Assembly (NCBI GenBank): GCA_036346395.1
Contig: CM070599.1
Coordinates: 26,279,232-26,343,231, forward strand
Length of the DNA stretch: 64,000 nt
Reading direction: 5' to 3'
DNA from: Hsuehochloa calcarea
Taxonomy: Eukaryota; Streptophyta; Magnoliopsida; Poales; Poaceae
The notes beneath the pieces are model-generated. The model was not told where the DNA came from. It worked only from the letters and a program-made list of their open reading frames with translations, and did no database searches. The position numbers were made by a program, and so were the translations under genes. Shown here piece by piece: positions 31,123 to 43,465 of this stretch. How positions within the stretch are numbered: the stretch's first letter is position 1; the number at the start of each line of letters is the position of its first letter.

Positions 31123-33420
31123 CGACGGGCGGCTCCGGCGATGAGCGGCTCACCGGCGGGCACAAGCGGAAGCGGCGGCGGTGGCCTCGCGTGGAGAAGC
31201 GGTGGCAACAAGGAGGTTCGGTTAAGCTGCAGCTCGGGCTCGGGCTCTGGCTCGTGCTCGTGTGACCAGTGACGATGTGACGCCACAGAAGAAGACGATG
31301 CGATGCCGCCGATGAGGACGAGGCGACTTCGGGCGACACGAAGCAGGCGCTCCGGCAACGCAGTGTGAAGAAGAAGCACGGATCCGGCGAAGGGTGGCCC
31401 AGATCCGGTGGTGGCACCTGGGATCCGACGGCGGAAGACTAGCAGCGGCTTGAAGCCGACGTAGAGCTCGCAGGCCGATAGTCATTTGTAGATACTGCTG
31501 ATTACGAGGAATTATGTGCACGCAGTCGATAGTCATTTGCGTGTACATCCACTCTTGCCTATTTGCATCTCCATGTTCTACAGTGTGCTCCACACATTAT
31601 GCTTGCAAATGGAATGCTTGTGGAAGGTGTGCGCTAATGCTTTTGCAGCTACTAGAAAGCAACATGGACGTTATCTTCCCCTCACTTACCGATCATGGGG
31701 CGGCTAACACCAACGTAAACCCGGAACTGAATCTATGCCACAGATTTGGCCTGCCATAGGCACCCGTCCTGTTCTAATATTCTCTAGGCTGTTGATAACT
31801 TGACATTGATGGGGTCAACTTTTGTACCTGTTGAAGTGGTAGGCGACGGAGCCATGGGGGCGTGGATAACACTTATCAATGTCAAGCCTTCCAAGGTGCA
31901 TCTATTATTTCATCCATGGTTCCATCCAGAACGTGCTGCGGGCTCTGGAGCTTGCAAAAGGTGTGGTGCTTGTGCTGCAGTCCCCACATAGTGGGATATA
32001 TATTCCTCTAGCCGAATGATGTGCCCTGCCATTTGCAGGTCACCTATTCCTAGAGACGAATCTTGCTATCCTAGCGACGCCAAAAGTAACGGAGTTTCTT
32101 GTTTTTTTTTTCTTGTATTCTAGTATTGTAAGTTCAGAAATAAAAACGAGTTGCCTAATGATAATGGTTCGCTTTGGATGAAGTCGAGTTTTTTTATATA
32201 TTTTTTTGCAAGAGTTGTGTCTTCTCAATCGATTTCTTCCACGTTCAAAGCAAAGAAGGGACATTATGGACGTGACACTTTCGATTGGATCGTGTGGAGG
32301 GAAGATAATCGATAATGACATCGGCACTGAGGGCACTGATTTTTGGGCGCCACCAGCGCTCGGGTACAGTCCGTTAACACTAGCGCCCGGGTACAGTTCG
32401 TTGACACCGTACGTCCGAGCAAAATATTGTTGTATACTGAATGTAATAAAATTCAGAATGTACTCAATATATCAAAAATTTATATACATTATTTCAAAAA
32501 ATATCATTGTGAACAGACACGTTAATATCATCTCAAAGAAACATCACCATGAACATCATCTAAAAAAACCTCAGAATCAAAACAAAACATATGGGAAAAA
32601 AATGTATTGAAAAATCTTGCAACATCACCGTGAACAGTATGCAATATTTTTTTTTTCTATAGATGTAATTTTTTCCCCACAGATGCAATATTTTTTTCCT
32701 ACATATGCAATATTTTTTTTCAACAGAGCGCAACATCTCAAAGAACAGTATACATCATTCTTTTCAGTGGGTTGTAATATTTTTTTAAATGGACCGTAAC
32801 ATCAAAACAATTCACTATTTTGCAACAAAAAATCAGAAAAAAATAAAGGGAAATGGGACCATGAGGCAGTAGGTGAAGACCTGGATTCACTGGAACCGCC
32901 AATTGGCCTCACCAAATGAGGCGGTGTAGTAGCGATGGCGGATCTTGCCGGCCGGATGCATTGTCGACCAGCAACCGTGAGGCGTCTCCCCGGCCACCGC
33001 CTCCTCCGCCGCCACCGCCGCCAATGCCGATGTTGATCCCCTAGCCGTTGCCAAGGTTGATGTCGAGGTCCTGCCGGCTCGGCCGCCTGGCTTCCGTGCG
33101 TGCCGCGAGCGCAATGCATGAGACCAACAAGCAGAAGAGAGTGGGACACTGCGGAACCGAGTGGCCAGTGCCTATTTGACCTGCCACTTCTTATCACGAG
33201 AGGTGTCGGTGGTAGAAACGAGAACAATGTGTTTGTGCTTGACTGCTTGTGTTTTTGTGTTTGGCATAAAGGAGGTGTATGGAGGAGAACTGTGTTAGAT
33301 GAGGATCGGACGTGAAGTGGGCTCAAAAGTGAAGTGAATAGAGAGAGCGTCTGATGTAATCGGAAGTCTGTGTACTATCAATTCCCCTTATTTTTTAGTT
33401 GAAAACACACGCACGCACAT
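31123..33420. other. Unassigned region with degenerate T-rich repeats
   Basis: 31123-31480 is GC-rich with low-complexity frames and no recognised domain. 31480-32600 has short unconnected frames only. 32610-32800 contains about five copies of a unit like ACAGATGCAATATTTTTTTC. 32880-33120 has a (CCG)n-like stretch. None of the ORFs here shows a known domain. The pieces look like fragments of small transposons. Confidence 0.35.
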
Positions 33421-33545
33421 AGGGCTGGAAACGAGCCAAGCCGAGCCGAGGCTCGGTCCAGGCTCGTTTGAACAGTCGGCTCGGCTCATTCCAAGCACGA
33501 GCCAAGAGGGTGGCTCGGCACTAGGCCCGAGCTGGTTCGAACTGG
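33421..33545 (+). mobile_element. Left hAT-like end with GAGCCGAGCC subterminal repeats
   Basis: Starts AGGGCTGGAAACGAGCC and is crowded with GAGCC/GGCTC motifs. The inverted partner is at 43466-43600, whose reverse complement starts AGGGTGGAAACGAGCG. AGGG-starting termini with clustered short motifs fit the hAT superfamily. The adjoining 8-bp flanks do not match, so the two ends may not come from one insertion. Confidence 0.6.
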
Positions 33546-33559
33546 CTCACGAGCTTGAC

Positions 33560-33851
33560 TCCATCCTCTCCATGCCATGACTCCATCAGTTCATCGCGCT
33601 TGGCACATCACACTAGACCACCACGTCGCCGCACACCCGCACCTCCTCCCCCATCTAGACCAGCACGGAGAAGGCCGGTCCTCTACTACCGCTGTTTCGC
33701 ACGAGGAAGGAGGCCATGTCGTCCAGGAGATGAGGTCCTGCAGGTCATGCATTCCGTCGAACACGCTGCGCGCAGCGGCCATGGCGCGACACTTCGAGTA
33801 GAGGGTGAGGAGGGAGTTGGAGACGATGGCGTCAGTGGAGAGGAGGTTGGT
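33560..33851 (-). pseudogene. PPR protein pseudogene, second part (EMB2261-like)
   Basis: The minus strand reads NLLSTDAIVSNSLLTLYSK then CRAMAAARSVFDGM and LISWT, a classic P-L-S type pentatricopeptide unit. After a frameshift it continues MASFLVRNSG. The upstream half is on the far side of the LTR at 37618-37860. Together they resemble the N-terminal repeats of the At3g49170 (EMB2261) group, organelle RNA-binding proteins; this is from memory of the family and not checked. The sequence runs into the hAT-like end, so only about two repeats remain. It is dead. Confidence 0.75.
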
Positions 33852-36800
33852 TGTGACGCCCCGTATCATTACCCCTAGGGTAATCACACTTAGGCACACT
33901 GATATATTACGATTCGTCTGCCCGGTAGAACACCGCTCCGACGAATAGCAAGCCTTTTTCACGTTGCACAGCAGAACAATAAGATAGAAACTGTACATCT
34001 TTATTACAGTAGTAGCCACGCAAGGCTATGGTTCTTACTACAAATATTACACAAACACAAAAGGGAGCTTCTCCGCTTCTGTAGTCTGCTTTGAAGTATC
34101 GCCCTCCTATTCGTCCCACGAGTCAAAGATGGCGCCCATCTCGCTCAGGTCCTCGCAGTCGGTGCCTTCTCCTCCTGCGGTTGTATCGGTACCTGCAAGT
34201 CCTTGGTCCCACTCGGGATAGTTCCCGGCCAGACTAGAATCTACAAAGGAGAATACTAACAAGGTTGAGTATAAACGTACTCAGCAAGCATTAATAGCAA
34301 AAAGGTGCACTACATGACTGATCTCTGCTCTTATCACATTTTCTAAATCATCTCTTTTTGAAAATAACTCATTAAAACATTAGGTGGTAAATTTTAATTC
34401 TGAAAACACCACTTGTCACTCGGAGAGAAGATAGACCCCTAGCGGTTCTCATAGACTCCAATCCAGGAGACTAGCATGAATTTATGATTTGATATAGCAC
34501 TGCGCAGGCTTGTACCACTTTACCCATAGCTACTCTGAACTCTCTCTGAGCTAGGTCCACCGCATTTCCTTTGATGCGATTTCAAGTTCAGAATACAGAA
34601 CCGTTTTCTAGGTTACGTGATTATGTCTCCACCCATTACTTTTCATCGGTGCTGATTTAGTCACGGTGCTGACCTCGTCATACACCGAGTTCTAGTAATG
34701 TTGGTTGAGGTGGCCCTCCTCTGTGCCCAACACTCCACCTTGGGGCGGCTCTCTTCCGTGCCGAATACTCCAATGTAACCCATTGTGGAGAACTTAATTG
34801 TGTAACAAGGTAGCATTTTCTGCCCGCCGAAATGGAAAAATAGTTGGCAATGAATTTACAGGCTTCTGACCGAGTAAGAGTTTGGTTGGTCCTTATATTA
34901 TAACCATATGTAAAGGGGTCCCACCTCTTACCTCATCATCATCACCGTTGTCGTCGTCGCGTTTCCCCTACCAGGGCTCCCTTTACCCACCTAGTAATTC
35001 TCATTCTCATTCTCATCTCATCTCATCATCATCTTTGTTCTCTTATCTTTTCTCATCATCTTAATCCAATTTAATTTTGAGAAATAGTTTTGATGCAATA
35101 CATATATGATAGAGCAATATACGATTCACCTTTAACATAACTATATTTATGCTCAAGAGAATAGCTTGCCTTTGGAGTTGTAGGAAAGATTGGCGTCGAC
35201 GAATCTCTGAACTGCTTCCCCTGTCGGCACTGGTTTGCCCTCTGTAGCAATGCGGCAACACGAATAATATATAAATAAATACCTAGTTGAGTTTGAGTGA
35301 TAGTAGACGTATAAGAGGCTAATACAACTCCTATGTTAGCCAATTTTAATTTAATAAAATTTTGAAACCCAACCTAGTTAGCACTCTCCGCTAAAATCGT
35401 TCTACGGTTAAACTCGATCTACAGCCGCAATCGCCGAACTCGCATTCTACTACTCGACACACACACTACTACTCGAGCTTACAAACCGCTACGCCTACAA
35501 GAAACTACCGAGCTATAACGATTACTAAATTTCATATACTCAAAAACTATACAACTAATCTATAACCCTAATCTCTAATCCCTAATTACCTAACTACTCT
35601 AATCACCTACTTAACCGACTAACCCTACTGACTAATCTAACTGACTTGGCTAAACCCTAACCAAACCGACTAAACTCCTAATTACCTACCTCCCCTAATC
35701 CTACCCCTGCCGACACTCTCGGCTCTACCTCCCCTCACTCTGCCGACACTCCTCCCTATCGCCGCCTCTCTCTAATCCTATCTTCCTCTCCAGTCCTCGC
35801 CTCCCGCCGACACTCTCGCCTCTCCCTCTCACTCGGAGATCTCCACTGCCAGCACCGCTTCAGCCAGCCTGCTCCGCCTCGGCTCCGCTCCCTGCGCCTC
35901 CTCCCTCTTCACCCGGCGCGGGCGAAGGCCCGGCGCCGCCCTGCGTCGCCTCTGCTGGCGCCGCCCGCCACCGCCTGGCTCCTCCGGCTTCGGCTCTGGC
36001 CTGGCACTTCCTCTAGCTCCGCCTCTGGTCTGCTTCGCTCGGCCCAAGCGCACCGCTCCACCCCGTGGTGCCCTGGGCTGCTCCCGGCCCGATCTCCTAC
36101 CCAGAGCACTCCGGCCCGGCTAGCTCGGCCTCCCGGTCGCCGGCCGCTTGCTCAAATCCGCCGCGCTTTCCCCTCTTCCTCAAAAGCTTCAGTCTGCTAC
36201 ACCCTACTAGCACTCACAGAAGAGAGAAAAGCCTAATGCTAACTAGAGATTCTTGGATGCAGGCACAAGGTGATGGTGGCTGCTGGAGGTGGAGGTGGAT
36301 GGTTTCGGTTGCTATGGGTAAGACTGCATCCAGATCCCCTACTCTACTCCTCCCCCTACTGCTCTGCGATGGGATGACTGATGGATGATGAACTGAGACA
36401 TATTTTTTCTCCATTTGTGGAATGATGAATGCACATCTGAGAGGTTGAATAGCAAAAATGGTGGATGGAAGAACATGGATCTGGGCTACCTGTGGTGTTC
36501 AGGTTGGGTTGGTTTTGGCTTTGATGCTGGTACTGATGAGAGGGTGGTCGGTCGGTGCTGCCGGCAGTGGGGAGGTGGACGCCGAGGGTTCATTGTCAGT
36601 GCTGGCGCCAACGTCGCCCTTGCTCCCTCTGTCGCTGCTGCTGCTGTTCTGGCCTTCGGCTGGGATGAGCAGAGTTGAGCTCGCCTTCAGTTCTTGCTCT
36701 GGTGGCCGGGAATGGAATGGATATGGTTGTGGTTGCTTGAGCTTCGGTTCTTGCCTTGCTCTTGGCAGTGGGAGGTTTTTGACTTGAGAACTGGGTGGTG

Positions 36801-37617
36801 GCTTTGCTTTGTGAGGCTGAGAAGGAGAATGGCATCCAGGGGGAATGTATTGCTTGCTGCTGTTGTTTTGGGGGGAATGAACTTTGGGGGCTGCTCTGTC
36901 TTCTTGGCTTTGTGGGGTGCACTTGCTTGTCTTCTTTGGGGATGAATTTGGGTCTTGGTGAGGCTCGGGCCAGGGAGTACATTGCAGTGAAGGCTTTGGA
37001 ATACTGTCTTGCACCTGGTGGCGCTTTGGTGAGGGTGTGGGATAGGTTAGTTCTTGGGATATGAGGGCTTATATTGCGGTTATGGTAATTGCAAATAGTG
37101 GGTGTTGGGTTCTAATAAGGCCGGATGAGGAGACCCACGAAAGTGACAGATGTCAAAGGACCTCGGGTGGTCTGGACATCTTGACGATCAAGGGGCCGAC
37201 TAACTCCGGTTGGTCTGGGTATCTTGATGGTCAAGGGACCGACTACTCAGGTTACTCCGGATATCCTACCGCACTTTGGGAAATCTGACGGCCACTCCCT
37301 ATAATCTAACTTTCTATATTCTAATGCTCACAAAAGGCTCTCAACTAAGCTTACTAACCGCTTGCTAATTTTCCTGACGAGCAAGGAAAACGAATCGCGA
37401 GATGGCTCTACGGGCGGGCGCTCACAGGACAAGGCGACGAGGAAGGCTGCTACTACCAGAAGGCAAGAAGAGGACTAGGATTTTAATTACTTGTTGCCAG
37501 AAACACTGCAAATGTTTGTAAAATAAATCTTGTAAAAATATTGATGCAATGAAATGATGCTGCAATGATATAGAAATGTTTTATGCTAACAATGTGCAAA
37601 TAATGCGGGTTGTCACA
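33852..37617. mobile_element. Solo LTR D (3.77 kb) inside the PPR pseudogene
   Basis: Begins TGTGACGCCCCGTATC and ends GGGTTGTCACA. Flanks are TTGGT (33847-33851) and TCGGT (37618-37622), 4 of 5 equal. TGTGACGCC...CA with a very long, non-coding LTR is typical of Tekay/Del chromoviruses in grasses (inference). It has an AGTATAAACGTACTCAGCAAG-like segment (34270-34290) as in LTR C. No internal retroviral domain or primer-binding site is present. The PPR reading frame can be traced across it. Confidence 0.8.
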
Positions 37618-37860
37618 TCGGTGCGGAGGATGCGGCGGTGGAGTACGCGGCCGAGGTGGAGGTCGCCCGTGCGTGCAGCGGCGGCGAGGAGCGACGCAAC
37701 GTCGTAGGGATGGCCGAAGGAGAGCACAGGGGTTGCGGTGGGGGGTTGCATTGTTCTGCTCTGAGGACGGGGCAGCGGCTCGGAGGACTAGAGGGGGGGA
37801 GGACGTGGGGCGGCAAGGGGTCAGAGGACGGGGCGGACGGGGGCGAGGTGGATAGCTGAT
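37618..37860 (-). pseudogene. PPR protein pseudogene, first part
   Basis: The minus strand reads FGHPYDVASLLAAAARTGD then LHLGRVLHRRILRTD, ending exactly at the LTR target site; the protein resumes at 33851. YDVASLLAAAARTGDLHLGR is the start of the first PPR motif. Upstream (37860-38177) minus-strand frames are Pro/Ser-rich and could include a transit peptide, but I cannot fix a start. Confidence 0.75.
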
Positions 37861-38177
37861 CTGGAATGGGGGATTCGGGGGATTTGGGATTTTAGGGGCA
37901 CTAAGGACTGGGAGGAATCGGGAGGAGGAGGAGGCAGGAATGGAAGCTCGGGGAGGCGCTCGCCGCTCGGTAACAAAATAGGTAAAAGGGATAAGGCTGA
38001 GCGCGTTTGGGACAGCTCGGCTCGAAAATCTTCTGGGCTAGAAGCTGAGCTTGCTGTCGTGTGCATGGACGTAGCCAAGATTTTGTCCGTCCTTGACCAT
38101 CTCCTTTGCGCAGTACGTGCAGCCGTGCAGAACGTGGCATAAACTAGCCATCTTGATTCTCTTTTAGTTGCCGCCAT

Positions 38178-38883
38178 TCACGCGTGAGGTTAATGCACGT
38201 ACAAGACGTGCTTAGTACCAGCCAAGCAGGGCCTGGTGGACGTGCTCCGGTTTCCACGAGATGCACTTCTCCATGTCCTCGAAATTTTGCACGAAACTTT
38301 TTTACACGAACAGTTACCAGAAATATTTCTCAGAAAAAAGAAAGAAATAGAAAGAGCGGTTTCAAAAGATGGGCGACATTGCCAAGTTGGCGAACTGTTT
38401 ATATATACATGGTCGTTTGTGAAGGCCAAGCACAAGTTAGCACCTTCACCAGCACCGGTCTTGCTTGGATCATTGTGGCTAGAAATCTCATCTTAGAAGA
38501 TTCCTACCATCCAGCATTGATCGAGGTTGACTCGTCTTTTCGAAAGCCTGACAGTCTTTCAAGGTGTGGACATGAGCATCCCTGAGCTTTATGATCTTGT
38601 GATAGCCATGATTGCCTCCTTTATGATCTTCCGATGGCTACAGAGAATCATCCTTCTTTTGTCTGTCTTTTTGCAGGAACATCTATACTGGCTTGAAGCA
38701 CAGACAGAGCACGGCCACTTTGTTTCAGGGACCAAGTTGATCCGCATATAGCAAAGGTAGGAGGAGGTTGGGCCATGACAGTGCCATAAGCCCTATTCCC
38801 TATTTATCTGTGCATTCTACTTGTGGCTTGACTTCAAACTATTCTTATCAGAGTTTTCGAGACAGTAGGCAGTTCAGGAAAAG
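38178..38883 (+). promoter_or_regulatory. Upstream region of the carbonic anhydrase gene
   Basis: A TATA-like TTTATATATACA lies at about 38398-38409, 475 bp before the ATG. The intervening sequence has several short ATG frames (for example at 38409) and splice-like signals, so an untranslated exon is possible. Which promoter is used cannot be told from sequence. Confidence 0.3.
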
Positions 38884-40316
38884 ATGGCCACTTCTGATGG
38901 AAATGCGATCTTTGTTCTGCTGTTGTGTACTTGCTTTCTGACGACCCTTGCGTGCGACGGTGGTACGCTCTTCAATCCTGCATTCTCTCAAGTGTCAGAA
39001 CTACAAAGAGTCCATTCATTTACCTAGCTGACTTTATGACAGACTTTTCCGAGTTTATTGCTTGCTTTAATTTCTTCGTTTGCGTTTTTTAACAAGGCCT
39101 ATCATGAATTACCTTGTCGTTGATCTGTGAAATGTTCATTGTTGACTCAAAGCAGATGGTGCGAAGTTTGGGTACACTGGTTCTATTGGTCCTAACCACT
39201 GGGGGAGCTTAAGTCCCAACTTCACGCGTTGCTCGAAAGGAACGAAGCAGTCCCCAGTTGACATCAGGACTGACGAAGTGGTTTACAACCCAGAGTTGCA
39301 GCCCCTTCATAGGGACTACACCGCTGCAAATGCTACCCTTGTGGACAACATCTTCAACATCGCGGTTCGTTCCTGTTAATTCTACAGAAATATCCCGAAT
39401 CTGTTGTATTGAACAATTTGTACAGTCGGTGATTTTTACGTAGTATTTTGATGGTCAAGATTTTATTGATGTAGCTACGCTACGAAGACGCTGCTGGGAC
39501 TGTGCAGATTGATGGGAAGAAGTACAAGCTGAAGCAAATGCATTGGCACTCACCTTCCGAGCACACGATCAATGGCCAAAGGTTTGCAGCTGCACACAAG
39601 GGAAATACTTACAAAGGATGGGTCACTGCTGTGCTGATTGTCACTCGTCTGGCAGGTTCGCAGTGGAGCTCCACTTGGTTCACTCCAGTGACGATGGCAA
39701 CATCACTGTTGTGGCATTCCTCTATCGATTTGGCAGACCGGACCCCTTTCTTTTACAGGTAAATGTGAATCTTTGATCTGGTAAATGATATGCTTGGACC
39801 ATTACCCTTGTAGCCACACCCTTCCAAGTGATTGAGATGCGTATTTGGTTTGTCTGTGAATTGTGAGTGACAGATACAGGATAAGCTGGCTGCGCTATAT
39901 GAAGAGGGCTGCAAAGCGGAGAAAGGTGCTCCAGTTCCTGCCGGAGTTGTGAGCATGTGGTGGCTGAGGCGGCACGCGCACATGTACTACAGATACGTCG
40001 GGTCATTGACCACGCCGCCGTGCACTGAGAACGTGGTCTGGAACATCCTTGGCAAGGTACGCCCTCGATCACAAAGAACACTTAACACAATGCAGCAGCT
40101 TAATTAGACACATGTTGCAGCTTGTGCTCTGGATTTCATGGATGTTTGGGACCCAACCAAAACGATGCAGGTCAGAGAGATGACAGTGGAGCAGGCTGCC
40201 GCCCTGATGGCCCCCTGGAGAAAGGTTACAGGCGCAACAACAGGCCGACGCATCCGCTGAACGGCCGCACCGTCCAGCTCTACCACAGGTTCTGGAGAAA
40301 CAAGAAGTCGCCGTAG
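38884..40316 (+). CDS. Alpha-type carbonic anhydrase, with a frameshift in the last exon
   Basis: Exons 38884-38962, 39156-39364, 39475-39581, 39656-39758, 39880-40056 and 40171-40316 have GT-AG introns and agreeing phases. The enzyme interconverts CO2 and bicarbonate; the N-terminal hydrophobic stretch (FVLLLCTCFLTTLA) suggests secretion or plastid/apoplast targeting. Domain evidence: YTGSIGPNHWGSLSP, KQSPVDI, the zinc ligands HWH in LKQMHWHSPSEHTING and the third His in ELHLVHSSDDGN, then YVGSLTTPPCTENVVW. In the last exon the frame VREMTVEQAAALMAP breaks at a run of five C (40211-40215) and the family ending GYRRNNRP...LNGRTVQLYHRFW continues one base off. As read, translation stops at 40258-40260 after about 254 residues; one more C would give about 273, the usual length. 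Confidence 0.88.
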
Positions 40317-41164
40317 CCTGGTTCGATGCGAGTCGATCTTTGGAGATGATGCTTTGTGTTCTTCGGTCCCTTGTTTCTGTTTCAGCAAAAGTTGCTACTT
40401 CTGGACTCGTATTAGCTTCTAGGGTTGTTTTGCTAGTTACCGGCTATATGCCCGGTTGTTTTGCTAGCCTCAAGTCTGGTGAAGTTGGCTACTAGGTTTA
40501 AGGTCTTTGATTTCTGTATTTAAAGGGACCCGGGGTTCAGATCCTCCTGTTATCCGAAGACGGAATGCTAATCAACAAGTTTCACTTTACGAGCTAGTAC
40601 CTGTCATACAAGCTGTCTCTCGAAGTTCTGAGCGTCAGTGACATGCTGACACTAAAAAGTACCTGTCTAATAAGAAATGAAATCCTTGGTCGCGTCGTCA
40701 GTTGTGCGCCTTCGTTGCCATAGTCTGACTATGGATTATAGGATCATTTCAATTTTCAATTGCAAACTACACATACACCACGATAATTTGGTGATCTCAT
40801 TTCCTCACCACTTTGTGAACCATGATATGATTGAGGCGCATTTTCCATTAACATTTTTCATGGTCGGTTGCACCATTTTGTGATGAGTGGGACAATGGTC
40901 ATGAAAAATTGTGTAGCACCATAAAGTTGGTAGCACGGGATATGTTCCCGCTGCACCAATTACATGCACCATGTATATACCGTGTGATATTTGTCAAACT
41001 AGAATGAGTTTTCACTAGTACAGTGTTTGGTTGAGATATTTGTCAAAATGCGTTTTAGTATGCATCGTTTCCTATTTGAAACAACTACCGTCTGATGCAT
41101 CGTTTCCTGTTTGGATCATGTTCATGTTAGCAATCTGTGTATGTTCTGAAAGCTCGTGCTGAGT

Positions 41165-41870
41165 TGCTATAGATCTGGAAATTGATTGGAGCGTAGAGAA
41201 CACTCGGATCCTATGTGGTTTGATGGCGAACAAGTTGAGAAAGGAAATCGGCCAAATACATTCTTGAATTGATTGGTTATCTTTGCGGTTGAAAAAGGAT
41301 TCAAAGATAGGACGGGTATTGAATTAACCAAGGCGCAAATCAAGAACAAATGGGATAAAGCGAAGGAAGATTTCAAGGCATGGAAAAAGCTTAAGATGAG
41401 GCAAGCGAGGCAGGTTGGAACCGTAATAATGGCACTATTGATATGGACGATGAATGGTGGAAGAAAGCTAGAGTGTAAGTGTTATATGTATTTATAGGAA
41501 TGTTACCTTTTAAATTAGTTCTTTGTTATTATTTGTACTAATATGTGTTGCTCTCTTGGATATTTTCGAGGACATTCAGTGCGGGAAGTTTAGGAAGCAA
41601 CCCCTTCAAAATGAAGATGAGTTGGCGACTTGTTTTCAAGGCATCGTTAATATTGGTGTTGACCATTGGTCCCCTTGTGGCGGCAATGCAACACCTCTGA
41701 TTGATAGTGCGACACAAGGTGAGGAAGGTGCGGCGAGAATGTCGTCGAAGGTTTGGCTCAAGGTGAGGAGGTAGAGGAGGTACCCCTTCCTGGTAGTGCC
41801 AAAAGAGCGGCAAGGCTGTCCAAGATCTGAGCAAGAAAGCTAAGGCAATGAATCGATCCTCATTCAAGAA
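41165..41870 (+). pseudogene. PIF/Harbinger Myb/SANT-like DNA-binding protein remnant
   Basis: In broken plus-strand frames: FKDRTGIELTKAQIKNKWDK then AKEDFKAWKKL (41288-41395), NNGTIDMDDEWWKKARV one frame off (near 41424-41475), and FRKQPLQNEDELATCF (near 41590). This matches the Myb/SANT-like protein that PIF/Harbinger elements encode beside the transposase; it helps the transposase bind DNA. Frameshifts and stops make it non-functional. Confidence 0.75.
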
Positions 41871-42319
41871 AATTCATCACTAGTATGGCTAGTTGACAAA
41901 TGAATATGCTTCCAAGAAAGAAGGAAAATTCACTATTGATCAAGTGATGGAGGTGTGATTGCTTGTGGTGCCGATTATGAAACTAATGAACACTACATGG
42001 CCTTTGAATTGTTTGTGAAGAAGGAGCAAAGGGAGATGTTTATGACCTTGCCTCTTGATGACATTAGGTTCAAGTGGCTTAGTAGGAAATATAATGACAA
42101 GCATGGAAAGTAGGAGTGCTTCCTATGGCTTGTCTCTTGTATCTGCAATATGTTTTATTTTCCTATGATTGAAGACTTGTAATAATATGCTTGACATTTG
42201 TATGAACTCATTTTATGAACTCATTTTATATTATGCTTTACATTTGTATGAGCGCATTTTATAATTTGCTATACCATTTTATTTCTGAGATGTCTACAAG
42301 TGAGAGTGATGAAAATAGC

Positions 42320-43310
42320 GATGATGATCATCAATTTTTTCTCTCATTCAAGGTGGTGCTAAACTTGTAGAAGCTTATGTTCACATTTGTATGGACAAGG
42401 CACCGCCAAGGACCTCCTGACTTCAGTGGAATGGGATGGGTGGTGAGACCCTAAACACTCAGGGAATGCCACACAATGCTTGGATGAACAAGGATATCTT
42501 TTGGATGCATGATGTCTTTGGTTGAGAGGTATGGTTTGAGACCGTCAAAACACATGAATACCTATGAAATGCTTGCAATTTTTCTATTCACATGTGGTGG
42601 ATGTGAGTCAAATAGAAGAGGGCAAAATAGGTTTAAGCACTCTGGTGAAACCATTAGTAGGAAATTCCATGAAGTTCTTGATAGTGTGGTTGCAATGGTG
42701 AAGATTATTTGAGACCAAGCAGATCCTAATTTTGGACAGTTCACAAAGAATAAGGGATGACAAAAGAGCATATCCACACTTTAGGGATTGCATAGGAGCA
42801 CTAGATGGAACTCATATTAGTGTTTCTCTTTCACGAGGAACAAGTGAGGTACATTGGTAAGGCAGAATTGCTACTCAAAATGTGCTTGCTGTTTGTGATT
42901 TTGATATCACGATTCACATATGTGGTGCATGGTCGGTAGGAGCTTTGCATGACACTAGTGTACTGTACCATGCAATGGAAGTGGATGCGGAAGTCTTCCC
43001 ACATCCTCCACAAGGTAAAAAATATTTTATCCAGGCTCCATTTTGTCCTCAAATGTGTCTTTGTACCATGCAATTCTTATTTTCTTTTCACATGTGTAGG
43101 CAAGTACTATGTTGTGGCGCGGGCTATCCTAATCGTCCAGTTACCTAGCTCCATACAAGGGTGAAAGGTATCATTTACAGTGGCATCGAGGTATGGAACC
43201 AAACACTCCAAAAGAGAAGTTCAAGGATCCATTCATATCTCGGATTCATACAGTTTAGCTAAGCGATACATGCTTACTTGCTTTGCGCATCATTGAAATT
43301 TCAACCAAGG
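42320..43310 (+). pseudogene. PIF/Harbinger transposase remnant
   Basis: In order: ERYGLRPSKHMNTYEMLAIF then NRRGQNRFKHSGETISRKFH (42525-42670), HFRDCIGALDGTHISVSLSR (near 42780-42840, first catalytic Asp in LDGTH), AVCDFDITIHICGAWSVGAL then HDTSVLYHAM (near 42890-42975, second Asp), and LAPYKGERYHLQWHRGMEPN (near 43147-43205). The region with the catalytic Glu (ERSFG-type) is absent. The element is decayed by stops and at least four frameshifts. It shares strand and neighbourhood with the Myb-like ORF. Confidence 0.8.
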
Positions 43311-43317
43311 GCAAAGT

Positions 43318-43465
43318 GGAACTGTCCGTTTATCCCTCCAGCTGAAAAAATAGCTCGAGAGTTACGGGTGGAGTGCTCCAAGCGGAGTTAGAGCCTCGGC
43401 CCTTACTTGCTTGGAAATTTGCGGGAACTGTCCGTTTATCCCTCCAGCTGAAAAAATAGCTCGAG
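43318..43465. repeat. Perfect 42-bp direct repeat around a 64-bp spacer
   Basis: 43318-43359 and 43424-43465 are identical (GGAACTGTCCGTTTATCC... to ...TAGCTCGAG). The second copy ends exactly where the GAGCC-rich hAT-like end begins. Perfect identity among decayed neighbours implies a recent duplication. Confidence 0.9.

Noticed and set aside
32802..33326. 174-residue minus-strand frame
   Set aside because: Arg/Pro-rich, driven by a CCG-type repeat; no recognised domain or promoter.
36499..37014. 171-residue minus-strand frame and overlapping plus-strand frames in LTR D
   Set aside because: Composition-driven open frames within a solo LTR; Gln/Ser/Pro-rich with no conserved motif.
39582..39655. 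Reading the carbonic anhydrase through 39582-39655 as coding
   Set aside because: The open stretch breaks the family alignment; GT-AG removal joins INGQR to FAVELHLVH exactly as in the family.
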